Below are positions 16,973 through 25,186 of a DNA stretch of 64,000 nucleotides, piece by piece (the stretch's first letter is position 1; the number at the start of each line of letters is the position of its first letter). The stretch is taken from assembly GCF_022953055.1 (NCBI RefSeq), contig NZ_JALJEJ010000001.1:310001-374000 (forward strand), given 5' to 3'. The position numbers were made by a program, and so were the translations under genes. Origin of the DNA: Mucilaginibacter straminoryzae. Lineage in GTDB: Bacteria > Bacteroidota > Bacteroidia > Sphingobacteriales > Sphingobacteriaceae. Below the pieces are notes generated by a model. The model saw only the letters and a list, made by a program, of their open reading frames with translations, made no database searches and was not told the DNA's origin.

Positions 16973-18895
16973 ATGAGATACGCAGACACCATACTGTATA
17001 ATGGGAAGATCCATACGGTAGACCCAGATCTACCGGCGGCTACAGCAGTTGCCATTGCAGACGGAAAGTTTATCGCGATAGGCGATGATGCTGCCATTAT
17101 CAATCAATATGCAGGGGATGAAACGCAGGTGATAGACCTAAAGCAAAAGCGTGTAGTGCCAGGCATTAATGATTCGCATACGCATTTGATCCGCGGAGGG
17201 CTGAATTATAATTTGGAACTGCGCTGGGACGGTGTGCCCTCTTTGGCAGATGCCCTGCGAATGTTAAAAGAACAGGTTGACCGTACGCCCTCGCCGCAAT
17301 GGGTACGGGTAGTGGGCGGCTGGAGCGAGTTCCAGTTTGCCGAGCGCCGCATGCCGACACTGGACGAGATTAACACGATTGCCCCAGACACGCCGGTATT
17401 CATCCTCCATCTGTATGACCGCGCTTTGATGAACCGTGCCGCACTACGTGCCGTAGGGTATACCAAGGATACGCCTGCGCCTCCGGGTGGCCATATTGAG
17501 CGCGATAGCAATGGCGAGCCAACGGGTTTAATCATTGCCACGCCTAATGCCATGATCCTGTACTCTACCCTGGCTAAAGGGCCCAAGCTTTCCTACGAAC
17601 ACCAGGTAAATTCTACTCGGCATTTTATGCATGAATTGAACCGATTTGGTATTACCAGTGTGATAGACGCAGGCGGTGGTTTCCAGAATTTCCCGGACGA
17701 TTATAAAGTGGTGAATGACCTGCATGAGGCCGGACAGCTTACGCTACGTATTGCCTATAACCTGTTTACCCAACGCCCAAAGCAGGAGTTTGAAGATTTT
17801 GATAACTGGACAAAGACGGTTAAGGTACACCAGGGAGATGACATGTACAGGCATAACGGCGCAGGCGAAATGCTGGTTTTCTCAGCCGCTGATTTTGAAG
17901 ACTTTCTGCAACCCCGGCCAGATCTGCACGAGAACATGGAAGCAGAGCTGGAGCGGGTGGTGCGCCTGTTGGTAGAAAACCGCTGGCCGTTCCGCTTGCA
18001 CGCAACCTACAACGAAAGCATTGGCCGTTTCCTAAATGTGTTCGAGAAGGTAAACCGGGACATACCTTTCGACGGACTGCATTGGATATTCGACCATGCG
18101 GAAACGATTGACGAACGCAATATAGAACGTGTAAAAGCTTTAGGCGGCGGGATTGCTATTCAAAGCCGGATGGCTTACCAGGGCGAATACTTTACCGAAC
18201 GGTATGGTACCGAAGCAGCTTTGAACACCCCTCCAGTGAAGAAAATGATTGCTGAAGGTGTTCCCGTTGGCGGCGGATCTGATGCTACCCGCGTAAGCAG
18301 CTATAATCCCTGGGTGTCTATGTACTGGCTTACGGCCGGGAAAACGGTAGGCGGTTTACAGCTTTATAATGAACAGACAAGGCTAAGCCGCGAAACAGCG
18401 CTCGAACTATACACCAAAGGCAGCGCCTGGTTCAGTAGCGAACAGCAAAAGAAGGGGATGATCAAGGCTGATATGCTGGCCGACCTGACGGTGTTAGACA
18501 AGGATTACTTCCACGTAACGGATGAAGAGATCAAAAGCATCGAAGCTGAGCTGACCATAGTAGGCGGCAAGATTGTGTATGCCAAAGGCGATTTTTCGAC
18601 TTTCGCCCCACCAACTATTCCTATCCTGCCGGATTGGTCGCCTAGCAAAATTTACAATGGTTACTATCCGGGATCCGGCTTCCTGGCCGATGCGCAGTCG
18701 AGGCAGGCAAAGGCGGTAGCTCAAAAGCATAATTCGGCGCTACAGCAATTGCAGGTGGCCAATGCCATTCACCAATGTATAGGCAGTTGCCATGTGCATG
18801 GGCACGACCATAATTCGGCGCGAATGAGCAATGTACCTGTAAATAATTACACCACATTTTGGGGCGCGCTCGGCTGCTCCTGCTTTGCATTTTAA
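16973..18895 (+). CDS. YtcJ-like amidohydrolase with Cys/His-rich tail
   Basis: 640 residues, amidohydrolase_3 group. The N-terminal strand domain (ILYNGKIHTVDP) is followed by the metal motif NDSHTH, a further His in FRLHATYN, the HWIFDHAETI segment and the GGSDATRVS region with the catalytic Asp. Such enzymes hydrolyse C-N bonds, often in formamides or cyclic amides. Unlike typical members it ends in about 75 extra residues rich in Cys and His, including CIGSCHVHGHDH and GCSCFAF, which look like a metal-binding tail. No signal peptide. It lies in the enhancer-driven operon. Confidence 0.85.
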   Translation: MRYADTILYNGKIHTVDPDLPAATAVAIADGKFIAIGDDAAIINQYAGDETQVIDLKQKRVVPGINDSHTHLIRGGLNYNLELRWDGVPSLADALRMLKEQVDRTPSPQWVRVVGGWSEFQFAERRMPTLDEINTIAPDTPVFILHLYDRALMNRAALRAVGYTKDTPAPPGGHIERDSNGEPTGLIIATPNAMILYSTLAKGPKLSYEHQVNSTRHFMHELNRFGITSVIDAGGGFQNFPDDYKVVNDLHEAGQLTLRIAYNLFTQRPKQEFEDFDNWTKTVKVHQGDDMYRHNGAGEMLVFSAADFEDFLQPRPDLHENMEAELERVVRLLVENRWPFRLHATYNESIGRFLNVFEKVNRDIPFDGLHWIFDHAETIDERNIERVKALGGGIAIQSRMAYQGEYFTERYGTEAALNTPPVKKMIAEGVPVGGGSDATRVSSYNPWVSMYWLTAGKTVGGLQLYNEQTRLSRETALELYTKGSAWFSSEQQKKGMIKADMLADLTVLDKDYFHVTDEEIKSIEAELTIVGGKIVYAKGDFSTFAPPTIPILPDWSPSKIYNGYYPGSGFLADAQSRQAKAVAQKHNSALQQLQVANAIHQCIGSCHVHGHDHNSARMSNVPVNNYTTFWGALGCSCFAF

Positions 18896-18906
18896 CAGTA
18901 GAAATC

Positions 18907-19350
18907 ATGACTATCAATCAAATTATTCACCTCCTGCTGTTTTCAGATGCCGGCAGCCGGATCAATAACTGGGCGCTGCTTTTTTTCAGGGTGTTCATCG
19001 GTTTTGAACTGTTTAGAGTTCACGGCCTGAAGAAGTTTAAAGTAGAGAACGGGCAGCGCGAACATGTGCCTAATCCGCTCGGTCTGCCAGATAAGCTTAA
19101 CGGGTTGATCGCCACGTTTTCAGATACCGTAGTGCCCTTTCTGCTGATGCTGGGGGTAGCCACACGGCTGATCCTGCTACCCGTAATGGGCGTTACCAGT
19201 ATCGGGTATTTTGTGGTACACCGGCATGATTCTGTCGAGGTAAGGGATGTACCCTATATGTATACCCTTTGTTTCCTGTTTCTGCTTATTATTGGGCCGG
19301 GAACTGTTTCAATCGATCATTATTTACTCAATCAATTTTTCACACTTTAA
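18907..19350 (+). CDS. DoxX-like membrane protein
   Basis: 147 residues with about four membrane helices. ATG 18907 is chosen because it follows the amidohydrolase stop by 11 bp and starts the hydrophobic protein; an extension to 18859 would overlap that gene. The pattern (LLFFRVFIGFELFRVHGLKKF, later VPFLLMLGVATRL) fits the DoxX superfamily, whose members are small inner-membrane proteins linked to quinone or sulfur redox and oxidative stress. Exact activity is unknown. Confidence 0.75.
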   Translation: MTINQIIHLLLFSDAGSRINNWALLFFRVFIGFELFRVHGLKKFKVENGQREHVPNPLGLPDKLNGLIATFSDTVVPFLLMLGVATRLILLPVMGVTSIGYFVVHRHDSVEVRDVPYMYTLCFLFLLIIGPGTVSIDHYLLNQFFTL

Positions 19351-19361
19351 TTATAGTACTT

Positions 19362-19835
19362 ATGGAACCTAAAATCGGAATAACTGCAGAGAACCTGAAA
19401 GCAGTTGCACATGCGCTTAACCACATCCTGGCTGATGAATTTGTACTTTACGCTAAAACACGTAACGCACACTGGAACGTAGAAGGGCCTGATTTTCATA
19501 GCAAGCACCTGTTCTTCGAAAGCCAGTACGAGCAACTGGACGAGATTATGGATAGCGTTGCCGAACGGATCAGGTCACTTGGCCACTATGCACCTGCAAC
19601 TTTAAAAAGCTTTTTAGAGCTGACCCACCTTTCTGAAGTACTGCATGAGAAGAACGACGGTACCGGCTTTGTAACCGAACTGCTGAACGACCATGAGAGT
19701 ATCATTATGAAACTGCGCGAACAAGTGAACTACTTTGCCAATGAGTTGAAAGATGCCGGTACCAGCGATTTCGTAACCGGGCTGATGGAAACTCACGAAA
19801 AAATGGCCTGGATGCTCCGCGCGCACCTACGTTAA
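19362..19835 (+). CDS. dps: Dps-family DNA-binding/ferritin-like protein
   Basis: 157 residues, standard Dps length. ATG 19362 gives the normal N terminus and lies 11 bp after the DoxX stop. The ferroxidase region is visible as KTRNAHWNVEGPDFHSKHLFFE...YEQLDEIMDSVAERIR, with the His, Asp and Glu ligands of the inter-subunit site. Dps dodecamers oxidise Fe(II) with peroxide and store iron, protecting DNA under oxidative stress. Its place in a sigma-54-type operon rather than under OxyR or a stationary-phase control is notable. Confidence 0.93.
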   Translation: MEPKIGITAENLKAVAHALNHILADEFVLYAKTRNAHWNVEGPDFHSKHLFFESQYEQLDEIMDSVAERIRSLGHYAPATLKSFLELTHLSEVLHEKNDGTGFVTELLNDHESIIMKLREQVNYFANELKDAGTSDFVTGLMETHEKMAWMLRAHLR

Positions 19836-19839
19836 CCAT

Positions 19840-20511
19840 ATGGAAAGCTCGAAGAACATCTGGTATATCTCTATTTTGCTGAGCGCCGTGGCGGGTTATT
19901 GTGATACCGTTACTTTTGTTGCGGCAGATGCGGTATTTTCTGCACATGTAACCGGTAACTTTATTCTGTTTGCGTACCAGATTGTTAAACACACAGATGC
20001 TACGGCATGGATAAAGCTGCTCACTTTTCCGGTGTTTGTACTATCCGTGATTGTTGGCGGAAGGCTTGGCAAGGATCCGGAAAAGCGTTACAACCTGTTG
20101 TTTACCGAAGGTTTGATGCTGCTACTGGCGGGAGGTTTGGCCGCATTGATTGCCTTTTACTGGGATTTTCCCTGGGGTAAGCATTTAGTAGCCATGATCA
20201 CTGTAGCAGCGATGGGCTTGCAGAATGCGTTCGGGAAGCTTTATGCTAAAGAAACCTTTGGCCCCACCACCATGATGACGGGCAACGTCACCCAGGCCTC
20301 TTTAGATCTGGGCGCGGTAATTACTTCTGCCTTTACAGATACCCTTGGTTTGGCCAGCCTTAAAAAAAGCGGCGCTACCATATTTGGTTTTCTGGGTGGC
20401 TGTATTGCCGGGGCTGTGCTGGCAAAATATGTTGGGTTGCACGTTTTAGTGCTGCCCGGGTTTGTTTTATTGGGTTGTTACCTACTTTCAAAAAGGGCAG
20501 CGAATGCTTAA
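19840..20511 (+). CDS. DUF1275 (YoaK-like) membrane protein
   Basis: 223 residues with about six membrane helices. The N-terminal AGYCDTVTFV and VFSAHVTGNFILF, and the later NAFGK...PTTMMTGNVTQ, are the two signature loops of DUF1275. The family is widespread with no firm function; a transport or membrane stress role is inferred. Last gene of the enhancer-f operon, followed by a strong bidirectional terminator. Confidence 0.87.
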   Translation: MESSKNIWYISILLSAVAGYCDTVTFVAADAVFSAHVTGNFILFAYQIVKHTDATAWIKLLTFPVFVLSVIVGGRLGKDPEKRYNLLFTEGLMLLLAGGLAALIAFYWDFPWGKHLVAMITVAAMGLQNAFGKLYAKETFGPTTMMTGNVTQASLDLGAVITSAFTDTLGLASLKKSGATIFGFLGGCIAGAVLAKYVGLHVLVLPGFVLLGCYLLSKRAANA

Positions 20512-20526
20512 ATAGGAAGAAATAAA

Positions 20527-20558
20527 AAAGGGAAAGCGCGTATAGTGGCTTTCCCTTT
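20527..20558. terminator. Bidirectional terminator
   Basis: AAAGGGAAAGC pairs perfectly with GCTTTCCCTTT (10-base loop). A-rich sequence precedes and T-rich sequence follows, so it can end both the seven-gene operon and the convergent small gene. Confidence 0.85.
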
Positions 20559-20564
20559 CATACA

Positions 20565-20882
20565 TTAATATTTGGTAGTACGATCTATGGTTAACTTTGC
20601 GATCATATCAGCGTTTAGCGCAGTTGCATAGGTGCCAAAGGCATCAACTAATAAACCTTTCACACCTTCGTCAGAACTGATAGCATAAAGGATCTCGTTG
20701 TCTTCGGGATCGGTTGCCCCTTCGAAGCGGAACACGCCATCCACATGGAAATCGCCGGGGGATAGGCTTAGGTTAAGTTCGCTGCAATAAATGCTTTCGG
20801 GGTTGAGGTTGAAATTGTACTGGTAGCCTTTGGCGGTAAGGTCTGTTATGGCTTCAGATAAAGTGTCGTAAACAGTGTTCAT
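20565..20882 (-). CDS. Small conserved Bacteroidota protein, function unknown
   Basis: 105 residues, acidic and soluble, no signal peptide. It has YDTLSEAITDLTAKGYQYNFNL at the start and FRFEGATDPEDNEILYAISS in the middle. I recall proteins of this size and pattern in Bacteroidota, some labelled as phosphoribosylpyrophosphate synthetase; nothing here supports that, since it is far too short and has no PRPP motif. It is the only gene transcribed from enhancer/promoter pair g, so it is a dedicated member of the proposed regulon. Confidence 0.75.
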   Translation of the reverse strand: MNTVYDTLSEAITDLTAKGYQYNFNLNPESIYCSELNLSLSPGDFHVDGVFRFEGATDPEDNEILYAISSDEGVKGLLVDAFGTYATALNADMIAKLTIDRTTKY

Positions 20883-20911
20883 GATCTTAAAATTTGAGTT
20901 CTGAATACCGG

Positions 20912-20927
20912 TGCTAAATCTGATCCA
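20912..20927 (-). promoter_or_regulatory. Putative sigma-54 promoter g
   Basis: On the minus strand it reads TGGATCAGATTTAGCA: TGG at -24 and TAGCA at -12, with correct spacing, 62 bp from enhancer g and about 30 bp from the gene start. Confidence 0.65.
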
Positions 20928-20988
20928 AACACCAAATCGCAGTGATACAGTGATTTAAGTATGGTTTAAAGAATATCAGGTTACGATT

Positions 20989-21006
20989 ATTCGTTCATTT
21001 ACGATA
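20989..21006 (-). promoter_or_regulatory. Enhancer (UAS) copy g
   Basis: In gene direction it reads TATCGTAAATGAACGAAT, with the first half perfect. Confidence 0.68.
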
Positions 21007-21039
21007 AAAACCGGGTAACTGAAGCCATGGCGTTACAGG

Positions 21040-21057
21040 ATAGGTAAATTGGCGAAA
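21040..21057 (+). promoter_or_regulatory. Enhancer (UAS) copy h
   Basis: Reads ATAGGTAAATTGGCGAAA. Both arms are degraded but the core TAAATTGGCGA is kept. It ends 62 bp before promoter h. Confidence 0.58.
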
Positions 21058-21118
21058 TATCGTAAAGGATGTTGGTTGATAATTGATGTAATGTTTTGTT
21101 TATCAATTATTTAAATAC

Positions 21119-21134
21119 TGGTATTGATATTGTA
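21119..21134 (+). promoter_or_regulatory. Putative sigma-54 promoter h
   Basis: TGGTATTGATATTGTA: TGG at -24 and TTG at -12, with T in place of the -12 C. Predicted start near 21146, leader about 170 nt to the bEBP2 ATG. Confidence 0.55.
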
Positions 21135-21317
21135 TGACTACTCTGTAACTAACAGACATACCTTTAATATTAATCCGCCTGAATTTTCCTGAAACTTAAA
21201 TTTATGCGGAGGCAGCTTAACCGGCAATTTTTAATAATCTATAGCCGGTTACATTAAAGGCTGCAATTTGTAATTTGTACTTATAATCGTTCGGCTCTGC
21301 CTGGCGTAATAAAAAAG

Positions 21318-23258
21318 ATGAAAGAGAGTATTTTAATTGTTGAGGATGAATTTATTGTTGCCAACGATCTTCGGATAATGCTGGAAAAGGCGGGCTACAA
21401 GGTTTGTGGAATTGCGCCTTCTGTAGCCAAAGCTTTAGACCTGATCAAGGCCAAGAACCCGAATTGGGTATTGCTGGATATTTTTCTGCAGGGCGCCAAA
21501 ACCGGGATCGATCTTGCCGGGCAGTTGAGGGAGATGAATATTCCTTTCATTTATATCTCGGCAAATACTAACCAGGCCATCCTCGAGGCAGCAAAAGCAA
21601 CCGAACCGTATGGCTTCCTGGTGAAGCCCTTCAGGGAGAAAGACCTGTTGGTAATGTTGGATATTGCCCAGTACAGGCACGAGCAGGGGCAAAAATTGGT
21701 GAAGCCGCAGGAAATTTCTCTGGCAGACCAGGTGGGACTGATTGCCCAGAAAGCGGAACAAAGAGATGAAAAGCTGAAGCAGGTAGCGCAGGTACTTCAA
21801 TCATTTATTCCGTTTGATTGCCTTGCCATCACCCGTAAAGATCAATCGTTTGATAGCTTCAGTTTGTACCTGATCAAAAATTCGCTCAACATATTTAAGG
21901 CTTACCCGGTAAGCGAATTATTGGAAGATACAGGCATATCGTTGCGCGATTACCGCTCGGCCAAGAACAATTTGAACGAAAGCGGAAACCATTTTTACAA
22001 CAATTTCGATTTCCGCCGCCTTAAAATGGATAGCCTTTGGATCAAGGCTTTAAGCGATCATTATCAATACCAGTCTACCCTGATTTTTAATGTCTCGGCT
22101 TCGGACCGGTATACCTATGCTTTTCAATTTTTCAGTAAGGGAGCTGACAGCTATAACCAGTTGCAGATAGACATCTTGAATAAAAATCAGCAGGTGTTTG
22201 CTGCGATCGTTGACGAAATCGTCTTGAAAAAGGATGAAGAAGTTAAGGTAGTGAAAGACCGCCGCCCGATTACACCGTTAGTTTCCGGTGAAGCTGCTGT
22301 TAGCGATTTTCATGGCATTGTAGGGCAAAGCCCGTTACTCAAAGCGGTATTCCGGAAAATTGAGATCGTTGCCCCGGATGATACTTCAGTGCTGGTATTG
22401 GGCGAGAGCGGTACAGGTAAAGAACGGATTGCTGCGACTATCCACAAGCTTTCGCCCAGAAAAAATAAGCCGTTGGTGACTGTTAACTGTGCGGCGCTAC
22501 CCTTGACCCTGATTGAGTCTGAACTATTCGGGCATGAAAAAGGGGCTTTTACCGGTGCGACCGAAAAACGTGTGGGGAAATTTGAACAGGCGGATGGCGG
22601 TACCATCTTCCTGGATGAAATTGGTGAACTGCCCCTCGACTCGCAGGTGAAGCTGCTACGTGTTTTACAGGAGAAAGAAGTGGAGAAGCTGGGCGGTAAC
22701 GGTGTAAAGAAGATCAACGTCAGGATTATTGCGGCAACCAACCGTAACCTGGAGAAAGAAGTAGCCGAGGGACGTTTCCGCCTGGATCTGTATTACCGCC
22801 TGAACGTATTCCCGATTGAACTACCAACCTTAAGGCAGCGGAAAGAAGACATCCCGCTTCTCGCTAACTACTTTCTTCAAAAATTAGTGAAGAAGAACCA
22901 ACGGCCGGTAACCGGCTTTTCTGCGGATGCGCTGGAAACATTAATGAATTACGATTGGCCCGGGAATGTTCGGGAACTGGAACACCTGATCGAGCGTAGT
23001 CTCTTAATGGCTACAGGGGAATTGATCGAGCAAATCGAAATACCAGTTATCAGGGGTGCTGTCGCAGGTATGGAGGATAACAACTTCCGGATCAAAACCA
23101 TGGAAGAAATGGAGCGCGATCATATCCTGGCGATACTGACGCTTTGCAAAGGAAAAGTTTTTGGCCCCGGTGGTGCTGCCGAACTGCTGAACATCCCTTC
23201 AACTACGCTCAATTCGAAGATCAAAAAGCTTGGGATCAAGTATGAATTTGTGAAATAG
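21318..23258 (+). CDS. Sigma-54 enhancer-binding response regulator (bEBP2)
   Basis: 646 residues. Residues 1-120 are a receiver domain with acidic pocket VEDE, phosphoacceptor Asp 54 (VLLDIF), YISAN and VKPF, so it should accept phosphate. Residues 130-320 form a GAF-like spacer. The AAA+ domain has Walker A GESGTGKE (~361), GAFTGA (~408) and [10 protein letters not shown]. The Fis-type HTH ends in [13 protein letters not shown], almost identical to bEBP1. I infer that both regulators recognise the same 18-bp sites, one by phosphorylation and one by a ligand. No kinase is adjacent; the TPR kinase at 7991 is the candidate. It probably controls itself through pair h. Confidence 0.92.
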   Translation: MKESILIVEDEFIVANDLRIMLEKAGYKVCGIAPSVAKALDLIKAKNPNWVLLDIFLQGAKTGIDLAGQLREMNIPFIYISANTNQAILEAAKATEPYGFLVKPFREKDLLVMLDIAQYRHEQGQKLVKPQEISLADQVGLIAQKAEQRDEKLKQVAQVLQSFIPFDCLAITRKDQSFDSFSLYLIKNSLNIFKAYPVSELLEDTGISLRDYRSAKNNLNESGNHFYNNFDFRRLKMDSLWIKALSDHYQYQSTLIFNVSASDRYTYAFQFFSKGADSYNQLQIDILNKNQQVFAAIVDEIVLKKDEEVKVVKDRRPITPLVSGEAAVSDFHGIVGQSPLLKAVFRKIEIVAPDDTSVLVLGESGTGKERIAATIHKLSPRKNKPLVTVNCAALPLTLIESELFGHEKGAFTGATEKRVGKFEQADGGTIFLDEIGELPLDSQVKLLRVLQEKEVEKLGGNGVKKINVRIIAATNRNLEKEVAEGRFRLDLYYRLNVFPIELPTLRQRKEDIPLLANYFLQKLVKKNQRPVTGFSADALETLMNYDWPGNVRELEHLIERSLLMATGELIEQIEIPVIRGAVAGMEDNNFRIKTMEEMERDHILAILTLCKGKVFGPGGAAELLNIPSTTLNSKIKKLGIKYEFVK

Positions 23259-23261
23259 CAG

Positions 23262-23283
23262 GTGTCTGGTAATAGCCTGGCAC
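23262..23283 (+). terminator. Terminator of the bEBP2 gene
   Basis: GTGTCTGG pairs with CCTGGCAC (one mismatch and one G-U) and is followed by TTTTATTTT, starting a few bases after the stop codon. Confidence 0.65.
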
Positions 23284-23327
23284 TTTTATTTTACTACAGG
23301 CTCTAACCCCCTTTCTTACTGCCTGGC

Positions 23328-23448
23328 TGGCAAAAACCAGTTCGCCACGTCTGCCGCATTCGCCGCATTTACCACCCCGGCCATAGGTTTGCTGACTTTT
23401 AAGTCAGGATGATAATAGCAGAAATCTTCACCTTTTTTCTACTATGGC
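23328..23448 (-). pseudogene. Possible remnant of a coding sequence
   Basis: On the minus strand an open stretch of about 40 codons ends at a stop and contains EDFCYYHPDL and MAGVVNAANAADVANW. Two in-frame stops lie just upstream and there is no start. Composition looks coding but I cannot assign a family. It could also be chance in the gap after the Lrp gene. Confidence 0.25.
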
Positions 23449-23467
23449 ACCTGGGATATATTTCTAT

Positions 23468-23935
23468 CTAAAGCGGATATGCCGTTTCGCTTTTCGTTTC
23501 TGAAAGTACAAAGAAGCTTTGCACGGTGGTGATATTGGGTAACGTTGCCAGCTTATTACGGTAGAAGTGATGGTATTCTTCCATATCCCTGGTGGCAATA
23601 CGCAGGATGAAATCAAAAGTGCCCGTCATCTGGAAACATTCCATTACCTCGGGAAATTTAGACACCTCTTCTTCAAACTGCTTCAACGTTAGGGCTGTAT
23701 GGTCGTTAAGTAATACCTGGCTAAAGGCTAGTAAACTCTTGTCGATTTTTTTTCTGTCCAGAATGGCTACGGTTCGTAAAATGTAGCCTTGCTCTTTCAA
23801 CCGCCTTACCCGCTCATGAATGGTAGCGATAGACTTGTACAAAGCAGCTGCTATTTCTTTATTGGTAAGTGAAGCGTTTTTCTGAAGCAGCTTTAAAATT
23901 TGCAGATCAGTTGGGTCAAGCTCTTGTAGCGACAT
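23468..23935 (-). CDS. Lrp/AsnC-family transcriptional regulator
   Basis: 155 residues. An N-terminal helix-turn-helix (NASLTNKEIAAALYKSIATIHERVRRL) is followed by a RAM/ligand domain with VMECFQMTGTFDFILRI. The family senses amino acids and controls amino-acid metabolism. It is divergent from the cysteine-synthase-like operon with a 163-bp gap containing two similar A/T-rich dyads, so it probably regulates that operon and itself. Confidence 0.92.
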   Translation of the reverse strand: MSLQELDPTDLQILKLLQKNASLTNKEIAAALYKSIATIHERVRRLKEQGYILRTVAILDRKKIDKSLLAFSQVLLNDHTALTLKQFEEEVSKFPEVMECFQMTGTFDFILRIATRDMEEYHHFYRNKLATLPNITTVQSFFVLSETKSETAYPL

Positions 23936-23987
23936 TGGAATACGTTTCGAAAAATTTCAGGGAAAACAGATCGTTTTTATTCAAATA

Positions 23988-24039
23988 TCCGAAATTATGG
24001 AAAGAATAATAGGGTTTTTTCGGAATAATTACGGATTAT
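23988..24039. promoter_or_regulatory. Candidate Lrp-type binding sites
   Basis: TCCGAAATTATGGA (near 23988) and TTTCGGAATAATTACGGATT (near 24019) are related A/T-centred dyads with CCG/CGG ends, about 30 bp apart, in the region shared by the divergent Lrp and cysteine-synthase-like genes. The pairing with this regulator is inferred from position. Confidence 0.35.
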
Positions 24040-24098
24040 AGGGCTAACCATTGAATTTAAACCTGTTATCTGCCAATTTTATCAAAAAAATTAAGGCA

Positions 24099-25157
24099 AT
24101 GGTAAGTAGTTCTTCTCTCGCACCTGAAACGCAAATGAATGATAAGTTTGCGGAGTTATGGCACTTGGTGGGCAACACCCCGATGGTGGAAATTAACTAT
24201 AATTATAAGGGTACAACCGGAAAGGTTTATGCCAAGTGCGAGCATTATAACCTTACGGGTAGCGTGAAAGACAGGATGGCGTTGTACATTCTTCACCAGG
24301 CCTATTTATCCGGCAAAATTTCCCCAAGTGACACCATTGTCGAGGCGACATCCGGCAATACCGGTATTGCATTCTCGGCCATTGGTAAAGCGCTGGGGCA
24401 TGATGTTAAGATCATTATGCCGAACTGGCTGAGCCGTGAACGCATCGATATCATCCGCAGCCTTGGTGCCGAAGTAATTTCGGTAAGCAAAGAAGAAGGC
24501 GGTTTCCAGGGCAGTATCCGCATCAGCGAAGAGATGGCAGCAAAAGGCGGTGTATTTTTACCACGCCAGTTTGAGAACCAGTACAACTGCGAAGCGCACG
24601 AACGCACTACTGGCAGAGAGATCTGGCGGCAACTGGCGGCTATGGGCATTATTCCTGATGCGTTTGTTGCAGGGGTAGGTACAGGCGGTACCGTGATGGG
24701 AGTAGGCTGCTACTTACGTTCGTTGAACCCAAAAATTAAGATCCACCCGCTGGAACCTGCAGAATCACCAACATTAACTACCGGTTATAAAGTAGGTTCG
24801 CACCGGATCCAGGGTATTTCAGATGAGTTTATTCCCTCAATTGTGAAACTGGACGAACTGGACGAGGTAATTCAGGCTAACGATGGCGATGCGATTATCG
24901 TGGCTCAGAAACTCGCCCGCGAACTTGGCCTGGCAGTGGGTATATCTTCTGGTGCTAACATCATCGGTGCAATTAAGTTAAGCATGCAAATGGGGCCTGA
25001 TGCTACTGTTGTTACCTTACTTTGCGACAGTAATAAGAAATACCTGAGTACAGCGTTAGTACAGGAAGAACCGTTGAAAGAGGATTATTTAGGCGCACAC
25101 CTGAAATTCGAAGGTTTTAAACCGATCAGCCGTTTGCCAAAACCGTTTATTCAGTAA
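24099..25157 (+). CDS. PLP-dependent cysteine synthase-family protein
   Basis: About 352 residues from ATG 24099; ATG 24135 is an alternative, and the longer frame to 24051 uses TTG. Fold type II PLP enzyme: [11 protein letters not shown] carries the PLP lysine, [13 protein letters not shown] binds the PLP phosphate side, and [12 protein letters not shown] is the glycine-rich loop. The Asn-Leu-Thr lead-in ([10 protein letters not shown]) differs from the usual NPGGSVKDR. Enzymes of this group make cysteine from O-acetylserine or cystathionine from serine and homocysteine. With homoserine dehydrogenase in the same operon, a sulfur amino-acid role is likely. Confidence 0.85.
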   Translation: MVSSSSLAPETQMNDKFAELWHLVGNTPMVEINYNYKGTTGKVYAKCEHYNLTGSVKDRMALYILHQAYLSGKISPSDTIVEATSGNTGIAFSAIGKALGHDVKIIMPNWLSRERIDIIRSLGAEVISVSKEEGGFQGSIRISEEMAAKGGVFLPRQFENQYNCEAHERTTGREIWRQLAAMGIIPDAFVAGVGTGGTVMGVGCYLRSLNPKIKIHPLEPAESPTLTTGYKVGSHRIQGISDEFIPSIVKLDELDEVIQANDGDAIIVAQKLARELGLAVGISSGANIIGAIKLSMQMGPDATVVTLLCDSNKKYLSTALVQEEPLKEDYLGAHLKFEGFKPISRLPKPFIQ

Positions 25158-25186
25158 CAGAAAATACCCTTTTTAAAAATATACAC

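Larger units (their letters stand above)
20883..21317. other. 435-bp divergent regulatory region
   Basis: Holds promoter g and enhancer g (minus) and enhancer h and promoter h (plus). Enhancers g and h are only 33 bp apart and face away from each other. The remaining 21146-21317 would be the bEBP2 leader; no gene is seen in it. Confidence 0.7.
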
